From Sandaracinaceae bacterium (GTDB taxonomy: Bacteria; Myxococcota_A; Polyangia; Polyangiales; Sandaracinaceae), in NCBI GenBank assembly GCA_019637095.1, contig JAHBWG010000018.1:48190-112189 (forward strand): 64,000 nucleotides of DNA. The letters are read 5' to 3'. The translations under genes were made by a program, and so were the position numbers. Shown in pieces: positions 58,324-64,000 of this stretch. Every line of letters begins with the position of its first letter. Position 1 is the first letter of the stretch. The notes beneath the pieces are model-generated. The model was not told the origin of the DNA and did no database searches. It saw only the letters and a list, made by a program, of their open reading frames with translations.

Positions 58324-59619
58324 TCAGAGCGCGCGGCGCGGGGGGACCGCGACGGTCGCGACGAGGACGCCTGCGGCCAGCGAGGTCGCGATCAGGATCA
58401 TGCGGAAGGCGAGCTGCATCGCCGCGCCGACGTCGGCCTCGAGCATCGACGAGACGCTCAGGAACCCGACGCTCCCGGGGACGAGCAGGAGGATCCCGGG
58501 CGTCAGCAACAAGAGGGCCGGGCGGTCGAAGCGGCGCGCGTAGAGGTGGCTGACGAGGGCGACGAAGGTCGCGCCGACGAGCGCGCCGAGCTCGGGGCCG
58601 AGCCACTCGCGGCCGAGGCGGGCGCCGAGCACGGCCGTGATCGCGCTCGCGAGGATGGCGGGGAGGTCGCGCGGCGCCGCGCGGAGCAGCAACGCGAAGG
58701 CGAGGGCGGCGGCGCCGTAGGCGCCGAAGGCCCAGGCCTGTGGGGTCGGGGTCGGCGGGTCGGCGTGCGCGACGGTCGGGAGCACGCGGGCGAGCTGGTG
58801 GCCGAGCGCCGCGCCGAAGCCGAGCTGCACGAGGGTCGCGAGCCCGCCGACGAGGCGCGAGGTCCCCGCGACGAGGTTCGCCGTCGCGAGCTCCATCGTG
58901 GCGACCGTCAAGGTGTACCCGGGGAGCAGCACGATGATCGCCGAGAGCACGAGCACCGACTCTTGCACCGGGAGCCACTGGCCCGAGGCCTTGGCGAGGA
59001 AGCTCGCGAGGAGCGCGGCGAAGGTCGGCGCGATCCGCCCCGCGCTCGGGACGCGCGAGGCGCCCGAGCGGAGCGCGCCGACGAGCACGCCGAGGCCGGC
59101 GGCGACGGCGAGGTCCGGGAGCGCGCCGCCGAGCAGTGTGGCCGTCGCGGTCGAGGCGAGCGCGTAGGCGAGGAGGATCACCCAGGGCCCGTAGCGCGGG
59201 GGTCGCGCGACGATGCGCACGACGCGCCGCGTGGCGTCGGCCGCGGAGAGCTCGCGTCGCTCGACGCGTCCGACGATCCCCTGCAGCGCGCCGAGCCGCT
59301 CGAGGTCGGTCTCGCCGGGCTCCGCCCGCACGACGCGGGTGAGCCACCGCGAGCCTTCGCCGATGCTGACGATGAGCGCGGTGGGCGTGGAGTAGCCGTC
59401 GAGCTCGAACCCGAGCGCCTTCGCGAGGCGCTCGAGCGCCTCCTCGAGGCGCTGCGCCGGCAGGCCGAGGCAGAGCAGCGCGCGGCCGACCTCGAGGAGC
59501 AGCGTGAAGGCCTCCTCGAGCTCGCTCGCGCGCGGGTCGCCGTCCGCGGCGCCGCGCACCAGGTCGTCGAGCGTGGAGTCGGCGCGCGCCGAGCGCATGC
59601 GGTCGAGCCAGCGAGGCAT
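58324..59619 (-). CDS. ThrE-family threonine/serine exporter
   Basis: 431 residues in one chain: an N-terminal DUF1212-type domain (about 25-260; VGRALLCLGLPAQRLEEALE, STPTALIVSIGEG, DLVRGAADGD) fused to the C-terminal DUF3815-type half (about 290-431; LLLLTPGILLLVPGSVGFLS). About ten TM helices follow a ~140-residue soluble start. The two halves are separate proteins in many bacteria and joined in corynebacterial ThrE. Probable export of threonine or serine driven by the proton gradient. The Thr dehydratase and serA elsewhere in the window act on the same amino acids, but are not linked to it. Confidence 0.88.
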   Translation of the reverse strand: MPRWLDRMRSARADSTLDDLVRGAADGDPRASELEEAFTLLLEVGRALLCLGLPAQRLEEALERLAKALGFELDGYSTPTALIVSIGEGSRWLTRVVRAEPGETDLERLGALQGIVGRVERRELSAADATRRVVRIVARPPRYGPWVILLAYALASTATATLLGGALPDLAVAAGLGVLVGALRSGASRVPSAGRIAPTFAALLASFLAKASGQWLPVQESVLVLSAIIVLLPGYTLTVATMELATANLVAGTSRLVGGLATLVQLGFGAALGHQLARVLPTVAHADPPTPTPQAWAFGAYGAAALAFALLLRAAPRDLPAILASAITAVLGARLGREWLGPELGALVGATFVALVSHLYARRFDRPALLLLTPGILLLVPGSVGFLSVSSMLEADVGAAMQLAFRMILIATSLAAGVLVATVAVPPRRAL

Positions 59620-59698
59620 GACCGAGAGGGCGTAGCGCGCGCGGCGAACGGAGGATAGCCGCCGACGTCACCGGCGCAGGCCGACCACGAGGCGTGCG

Positions 59699-60607
59699 AT
59701 GCTCCGGGGCGCGCTCATGCTCGCCACGCTGCGCGACACCTACCGCTGCTTCTCGACCCACGGGGGCCGCGTGCTCGGTGCCGCGACGGCGTTCTACGCG
59801 CTCCTGTCGGTCGCGCCGATGCTCCTCATCGCGATCGCGATCGCCGACGCGCTGACCGCGGAGCCTCACGCCCGAGGCGAGGTGGTGCGCGACGTGTCGC
59901 GGTGGGTCGGCGAGAGCGGCGGGCGCGTCCTGGGCGAGCTGCTCGACGGGCTCGCCCAGAGCCATCACGGGCCGGTCGCGGGGATCGTCGGCGGCGCGCT
60001 GCTGCTCTACGCGTCGCAGCGGCTCTTCAGCCAGATGCGCTTCGCGCTCAACCAGATGTGGGGCGTGCGCGAGGTGTCGGGCGGCGGGCTGAAGGCCACG
60101 GCGATGAAGCAGCTGCGCAAGCGCGCGGCCGCGCTCGCGATGGTCGTGCTGGTCGTGCTCGTCGTGGTGAGCACCGTGCTCGCGAAGACGTCGCTGATGG
60201 CGGCGCGAGGGGCGCTGGTTCCTCGGGTGTCCGGGATCTGGCAGGGCGTGGAGCTCGTGACCTCCTTCGTCGCCTTGGTCGTGCTCGTCGTCGCGATCTA
60301 CAAGGTGCTCCCCTCCGCGCTCATCTCGTGGCGGGACGCCGCGGTCGGCGCGATCGTGACGGCGGTGCTCTTCACCGCCGGCGCCTACGCGGTCAGCTGG
60401 TACGTCGGGGTCAAGAGCGGCGGATCCGCGTATGGCGCGGCGGGGTCCCTGGTCGCGCTGCTGCTCTGGGTCAGCTACACGGCGCAAGTCTTCTTCTTCG
60501 GCGCGGCGTTCGCGCGCGTGCAGGCCGAGCGCCACGGGCACGGGATCACGCCGGCGGCCGGCGCCGTCCGCGTGGTGGAGGCACCCTCGGACGATCGCGG
60601 CACGTGA
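59699..60607 (+). CDS. YihY/BrkB-family inner-membrane protein
   Basis: 302 residues from ATG 59699 (ATG 59714 is possible). Family pattern: CFSTHGGRVLGAATAFYALL with the conserved FYALLSVAP (about 38-46), about six TM helices, a cytoplasmic turn RLFSQMRFALNQMWGVRE, and WVSYTAQVFFFGAAFARVQA near the end. The old name RNase BN for this family is wrong; function is unknown, possibly transport or envelope-related. It is convergent with the GH9 pseudogene. Confidence 0.88.
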   Translation: MLRGALMLATLRDTYRCFSTHGGRVLGAATAFYALLSVAPMLLIAIAIADALTAEPHARGEVVRDVSRWVGESGGRVLGELLDGLAQSHHGPVAGIVGGALLLYASQRLFSQMRFALNQMWGVREVSGGGLKATAMKQLRKRAAALAMVVLVVLVVVSTVLAKTSLMAARGALVPRVSGIWQGVELVTSFVALVVLVVAIYKVLPSALISWRDAAVGAIVTAVLFTAGAYAVSWYVGVKSGGSAYGAAGSLVALLLWVSYTAQVFFFGAAFARVQAERHGHGITPAAGAVRVVEAPSDDRGT

Positions 60608-60663
60608 CGCGGTCCTCGCCCGCCGCGCATGAAGAACGAGAGCCGCAGCACGGCCGGCCCCTG

Positions 60664-61531
60664 CTAGGCGTTCATCGGCTCGGTGATCGCCCACGCGCCC
60701 GCGCGGCAGCGGGAGCCGTCCCAGTCGCAGCCCGTCGAGAAGTCGCCGTATGCGTACGCGGGGCGCTCGCGGCGCGGGATGTCGCACGCGCACGAGTAGT
60801 AGAAGTTCGGGCCGCCCACGAAGGAGAACCACGCGTGGTAGGCGGCGAACGAGGAGTGCTCCGCCCCGTACGCGGCCAGGCTGGTGAAGTAGACCATGTC
60901 GAGCGGGTTGAGGCCGAGTAGATAGTGCAAGTGGCGTTGCGCCCGCTCGCTCACCTCGTCGGCGGCGCGGCCGCACAGGACGCCGAGGTGGCGCGCCATC
61001 ATGAGGTGGGCGCCGTAGGAAGCCTGGGCGCGGTTGCTCCCCCACGAGTAGTCCCAGCCGTTGCCCGGCCCGCCGCGCATGCCGCCGTAGGCGCCCGTCT
61101 CCTCGAACGCGGGGGCGATCACGACCCGCGCGATGCCGGCGCGCATCGCGCCGCGCGTCGCCTCGCTCGTGGTGGGGTCGAGGAGCGCGTGCCACGCCGC
61201 GGTCGTGAGCACGTCCTCGGCGGGCGTCGCGGCGCCGACGGTCCCGTCCCAGCTCGCCCAGTCGACGGCTCCCACGCGCGCGGCGGCGGCGGCGAGCGAG
61301 GGGTCGAGCCGGTGCATCGCCGCCGCGGCCGCGACGAGGCGCCGGCGGTCCGCGCCCGTGGGGCTGCGCGCGTCGAGCCCAGCCCGCGCGCGCCGCCGCC
61401 TCGTAGCGCGCCGCGTGCTCGGGCGCGCCGGCGGCGGCGAACACGATCGCGGCGTGCGCGAGCGCGAGGGTGGCGTTCCCGCTCGCCTGCACGAGGGTGA
61501 CGCCGCGAACGCGGGAGTGGTGAAGGCTCAC
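60664..61531 (-). pseudogene. Decayed glycoside hydrolase family 9 (endoglucanase-type) gene
   Basis: The C-terminal half of a GH9 catalytic domain is recognisable: QASGNATLALAHAAIVFAAA, GLNPLDMVYFTSLAAYGAEH, SSFAAYHAWFSFVGGPNFYY, and the catalytic Glu region WAITEPMNA. There are three lesions. (1) The N-terminal half with the DAGD-type catalytic aspartates is missing; the frame begins at a GTG overlapping the parB stop. (2) The frame shifts by one base near 61380, where an extra G in a GGG run splits ARAGW and LDARSP. (3) A TAG at 60664 sits where the family has Tyr (NA-stop-QGP), and reading on gives VLRLSFF. Clearly non-functional as read. Confidence 0.8.
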
Positions 61532-62376
61532 AGGAGCTGGGCGAGGAGGCGGTCGAGCTCGTCGTAGCTCGCGTAGGCGACGAGCAGCCGCCCCTTGCCC
61601 TTCTTGTCCTCGACCTTCACCGGCGTGCCGAGCGCGCGGCTCAAGCGCTGCTCGAGGTCGCGCACGTTCGCGCTCTTGACCGGCTCTCCCGGCGGCTCGC
61701 CGGCGCGGCCCTCGGCGCGCACGCGGCGCTCCGTCTCGCGCACGCTCCAGCCGCCCTTCACCGCGTCGAGCGCGAGGCGCCGCATCGCCGCCGTGGACGG
61801 CGCGGCGAGCAGGGCGCGCCCGTGGCCCTCGCTGAGGCGCCCCTCCTCGAGCAGCGCGAGCACCGGCTCCGGCAGCTTCAAGAGGCGCAGCGCGTTCGCG
61901 ATCGTCGAGCGATCTTTCCCGACGCGCTGCGCGAGCGACTCCTGCGTGTACCCGTGGTCGTCGACGAGGCGAGCGAACGCGCGCGCGGTCTCGACCGGGT
62001 TGAGATCCTCGCGCTGGAGGTTCTCGACCAGGGCGGCCTCGAACGCCTCCGCCGTGCCGAGCTCGCGCACGAAGACCGGCACGCGGTGGACACCCGCGCG
62101 CTGCGCGGCGCGCCAGCGCCGCTCGCCCGCGACGATCTCGTAGCCGCCCTGCGCGCGGGCGCGCACGAGGATGGGCTCGAGGATCCCGATCTCGCGGATG
62201 GAGGCGGCGAGCTCGTCGAGGGCCGCGTCGTCGAAGCGGCTCCGCGGCTGATCCCGGTTCGGGTGCACGTCCTCGATCGCGGCCTCGGAGATCCCGCGCG
62301 CGGCCCGCTCGGGCGCGGGCGCGGCCTCCGGCAACATCCCGGCGAGCCCCCGGCCGAGGCGGCGCTTGTTGGTCAT
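61528..62376 (-). CDS. parB: Chromosome partitioning protein ParB
   Basis: 282 residues from ATG 62376, overlapping the parA stop (ATGA). Order: RGLAGMLPE N-terminal parA-binding segment, the CTPase/ParB domain PNRDQPRSRFDDAALDELAA with GERRWRAAQ (box II, about 88-96), ENLQREDLNPVETARAF (box III), and a central HTH (QESLAQRVGKDRSTIANALR). The C-terminal dimerisation domain is at about 235-282. It binds parS and spreads along DNA. No parS site is seen in this window. Confidence 0.97.
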   Translation of the reverse strand: MTNKRRLGRGLAGMLPEAAPAPERAARGISEAAIEDVHPNRDQPRSRFDDAALDELAASIREIGILEPILVRARAQGGYEIVAGERRWRAAQRAGVHRVPVFVRELGTAEAFEAALVENLQREDLNPVETARAFARLVDDHGYTQESLAQRVGKDRSTIANALRLLKLPEPVLALLEEGRLSEGHGRALLAAPSTAAMRRLALDAVKGGWSVRETERRVRAEGRAGEPPGEPVKSANVRDLEQRLSRALGTPVKVEDKKGKGRLLVAYASYDELDRLLAQLL

Positions 62377-63149
62377 GCGGCCTCCGCGGCGTCGAGGATC
62401 TCGCGCGCGAGGTTGAGGTAGCCGTGGCTTCCGCGCGAGGTCGCGTCGTAGAGGATGACCGGCTTGCCGTGCGAGGGCGCCTCGGCGAGCCGGACGTTGC
62501 GCGGGATCGTCGTCTCGTAGACGTGGAAGTGCTTGCGCACCTCCTCGGCGACCTCGCGCGCGAGGTTGCTGCGCGGATCCCACATCGTGAGCAGCACTCC
62601 GTCGAGCTCGAGCGACGCGTTGAGGCCGTTGCGGATGCGCTGGATCGTGCCCGTCAGGTCGCTCAGGCCCTCGAGCGCGTAGTACTCGCACTGAAGCGGG
62701 ACGAGCACCGCGTCGGCCGCCGCGAGCGCGTTGATCGTGAGCACGCCGAGCGACGGTGGGCAGTCGATGAGGATGTAGTCCCACTCGCCGCGATACGGCG
62801 CGAGCGCGGTGCGCAGGCGCGTGAAGCGCGTCTCCTCGTCGACCAGCTCGAACGCGGCGGCGGCGAGGTCGGGCGAGGAGGGCGCGACCGAGAGCCGCGC
62901 GAGGTCGGTGTCGAGCGCGATCTCGGGGAGGGTCGCGTCGCCGCAGAGCAGGTGGTAGGTCCCCCGCTCCACCCGGCGGTGCGCGTGGCCGAGCCCGCTC
63001 GTGGCGTTGCCCTGCGGATCCAGGTCGACCAGCAACACACGTTGCTCCGCGATCGCGAGGCTCGCGGCGAGATTCACTGCGGTCGTCGTCTTGCCGACGC
63101 CGCCCTTCTGGTTCGCGATCGCGACGATCCGGCCCATCGATCCGCCCAC
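62373..63149 (-). CDS. parA: Chromosome partitioning ATPase ParA
   Basis: 258 residues if started at GTG 63149; the family-typical start is ATG 63137 (MGRIVAIANQKGGVGKTTTA, 254 residues). TAGACC nine bases before the GTG would favour the longer form as a leaderless transcript, so the start is unsettled. Walker A KGGVGKTT, Walker A' LLVDLDPQGNAT, Walker B ILIDCPPSLG and the RNVRLAEAPSHGKP end are all intact. It partners ParB in origin segregation. The pair is not next to gidAB/rnpA genes here, so the replication origin need not be adjacent. Confidence 0.96.
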   Translation of the reverse strand: MGGSMGRIVAIANQKGGVGKTTTAVNLAASLAIAEQRVLLVDLDPQGNATSGLGHAHRRVERGTYHLLCGDATLPEIALDTDLARLSVAPSSPDLAAAAFELVDEETRFTRLRTALAPYRGEWDYILIDCPPSLGVLTINALAAADAVLVPLQCEYYALEGLSDLTGTIQRIRNGLNASLELDGVLLTMWDPRSNLAREVAEEVRKHFHVYETTIPRNVRLAEAPSHGKPVILYDATSRGSHGYLNLAREILDAAEAA

Positions 63150-63267
63150 GGCTCGGGCGGTCTACCAGGGCCGTCACGGAAGGGCAACGCGGCGTCGCCG
63201 ACGCTTTCTTGGTGCGCCTCGAAACCGGTGGTAGAAGGTACTCAGATGTAGGACAAGGTGGTTGAGG

Positions 63268-63453
63268 ATGCTACCGACTGAGGGAGAGACCACGATCCGA
63301 GGCTCGATGCGACACGCGCTCGCCGACGCGCGCGAGCTGCCCGCCGGAGCCCGGCGCATCCAAGAGCAAGTGTTCTGGCTGGGCCCCCGCGGCCCGCGCC
63401 ACGCGAGCGTGCTGCGTCTGCGCACGACGCGCCCCAACGAGGAGGAGGCCTGA
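63268..63453 (+). CDS. Small protein of unknown function, divergent from parA
   Basis: 61 residues from ATG 63268 (an in-frame TTG at 63262 lies seven bases after TAGGAC). Soluble, basic: MLPTEGETTIRGSMRHALAD, ELPAGARRIQEQVFWLGPRG, PNEEEA at the end. No known family. Three bases separate its stop from the next small gene, whose ribosome site is within it, so the two are translated together. Coding signal is modest. Confidence 0.5.
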   Translation: MLPTEGETTIRGSMRHALADARELPAGARRIQEQVFWLGPRGPRHASVLRLRTTRPNEEEA

Positions 63454-63456
63454 GCG

Positions 63457-63621
63457 ATGAGCGGACCGAAGCACTACAAGTCGATCGAGGAGTTCCAGCG
63501 CGAGGAGATCCGCTCGCAGATCAAGCTCGGCTGGTCTCTGGACGACCTCTACGAAGAGGCGAACCTGAACAAGCGCAACTCCGACGACGAGGAGCCGAGC
63601 GAGCTCGACTTCGACTATTGA
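63457..63621 (+). CDS. Small acidic protein of unknown function
   Basis: 54 residues from ATG 63457, with GGAGGAGG ten bases upstream. It begins MSGPKHYKSIEEFQREEIRS and has LGWSLDDLYEEANL, then ends with an acidic DDEEPSELDFDY tail. One helical segment plus a disordered acidic end; no family recognised. The strong ribosome site and codon use make it convincing despite its size. Confidence 0.65.
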   Translation: MSGPKHYKSIEEFQREEIRSQIKLGWSLDDLYEEANLNKRNSDDEEPSELDFDY

Positions 63622-63714
63622 CGAATGACGACGGCGGAGCGCGCGCCCTCCCTCGCGCGCTCGGCCGGCGACTTCGGCGAGGCGTCGCCCCGCAGCGCCG
63701 ATTCCTTCACCACA

Positions 63715-63746
63715 GAGAGCCCGGCAGTCGCCCCTGCCGGGCTCTC
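63715..63746. terminator. Strong hairpin between convergent genes
   Basis: GAGAGCCCGGCAG (63715-63727), loop TCGCCC, and its exact complement (63734-63746) form a perfect 13-bp stem. It lies between the small plus-strand pair and the minus-strand gene at the right edge, so it probably ends transcription in both directions. There is no T tract on either side. Confidence 0.7.
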
Positions 63747-63760
63747 GCCTATTCGGCCGC

Positions 63761-64000
63761 TCACATCCCGCGCACGTTCATCAACGTCCGACACGTCTGG
63801 GTGTACGAGTGCTGCGGGTAGTGCTGTTGCAGCTCGGCGCAGGTGGCGCGCAACGCGGCGTCGTCGCCGCCCTGGTACGCGCAGTTCATCCGCGCCCCGA
63901 GGAGCGGCGCGGAGCGCGGGTGGCGGTGCGTCTCCCGGACGCAGCCGGCGAAGTCGCGGCGGCCCATGTGCTCGGCGGCCTCGGGGACGCCGGCGGGCGG
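63761..64000 (-). CDS. C-terminal end of a hypothetical protein cut by the right edge
   Basis: The minus-strand frame is open to the window edge; its 5' end lies outside. The visible ~79 residues are helical and Cys-containing (FAGCVRETHRHPRSAPLLGA, MNCAYQGGDDAALRATCAEL) and end SYTQTCRTLMNVRGM. The repeated A-x-R-x-x-C pattern resembles the TPR-like C-terminal regions that follow Ser/Thr kinases in myxobacteria, but too little is visible to name it. Confidence 0.55.
   Translation of the reverse strand, partial: PPAGVPEAAEHMGRRDFAGCVRETHRHPRSAPLLGARMNCAYQGGDDAALRATCAELQQHYPQHSYTQTCRTLMNVRGM

Noticed and set aside
56870..61531. A 1553-codon minus-strand frame spanning the AgmX-like gene to the GH9 region
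   Set aside because: It threads through several real genes in the wrong frame; only its first ~50 codons (GH9 part) and last ~140 codons (AgmX-like gene) are coding.
61528..63260. A parS site near parAB
   Set aside because: I looked for the palindromic core with CACGTG and flanking TGTT/AACA and found no match near parAB or elsewhere in the window; scattered CACGTG cores lack the flanks.

Overview
The window is a stretch of very GC-rich chromosome (strong G/C preference at third codon positions throughout) that reads like a member of the Myxococcota, probably on the Polyangiales/Sandaracinaceae side. The clues are an MglA-type GTPase, a Ser/Thr kinase with an HRDFSPSN catalytic loop, a giant TPR protein, many lipoproteins with DAG-type linkers or cysteine-rich C6 and MopE-like motifs, and an ECF sigma factor. 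This placement is inferred from gene content; no rRNA is present to confirm it. I see no tRNA, rRNA, CRISPR array or prophage.

Layout. 1-9.4 kb: a giant TPR protein (cut by the left edge) overlapping tsaE. 9.4-14.7 kb: carB, a secreted esterase-like hydrolase, greA and an SRPBCC protein. 14.7-18.4 kb: a PH-like membrane protein and a small lipoprotein (minus strand), divergent from an MglA-like GTPase and a Nudix/metallo-beta-lactamase fusion. 18.5-25.4 kb: a multi-repeat carboxypeptidase-regulatory/PDZ protein, rpmB, an RluA-family pseudouridine synthase, a lipoprotein, then a kinase/exonuclease pair on the minus strand. 25.5-28.8 kb: FAD-linked glycolate/lactate-type oxidase, serA and a DNRLRE-like lipoprotein. 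28.8-35 kb: a tightly overlapping plus-strand operon: nDsbD-like lipoprotein, PrkA-type AAA kinase, a 107-residue unknown, MBL hydrolase, pdxJ and nnr, followed by an ECF sigma factor. 35.7-43.7 kb: lamin-tail lipoprotein, Thr/Ser dehydratase, rhodanese-MoeB fusion, lipoprotein, fused HyuA-HyuB and a DUF2062 membrane protein. 43.8-44.7 kb: an IS200-type element lying against the remnant of a cysteine-rich gene. 44.7-51.1 kb: crotonase, MscS channel, TlpA-like thioredoxin, a ribbon-helix-helix/phasin-like pair, and lspA-lspA-lgt. 51.2-57.3 kb: Cys-rich lipoprotein, ileS, folD and an AgmX-like secreted protein. 57.4-64 kb: secreted protein, ThrE-type exporter, YihY protein, a GH9 cellulase pseudogene, parAB, two small proteins, and the end of another gene cut by the right edge.

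How the genes work together. Several groups are translationally coupled by 1- to 4-base stop/start overlaps (tsaE behind the TPR gene; greA-SRPBCC; prkA operon; lspA-lspA-lgt; ileS-folD; parA-parB). lspA, lspA and lgt form a prolipoprotein maturation cluster, fitting the many lipoproteins here. The most interesting global signal is a recurrent TAnnnY hexamer 5-9 bases before start codons that lack a Shine-Dalgarno sequence. This suggests that many genes are transcribed as leaderless mRNAs. Other points worth a second look are the triple-damaged GH9 gene, the IS200 hairpin that buries the tnpA ribosome site, the paired operator-like repeats before the RHH gene, and the GACACG cluster before the ECF sigma gene.
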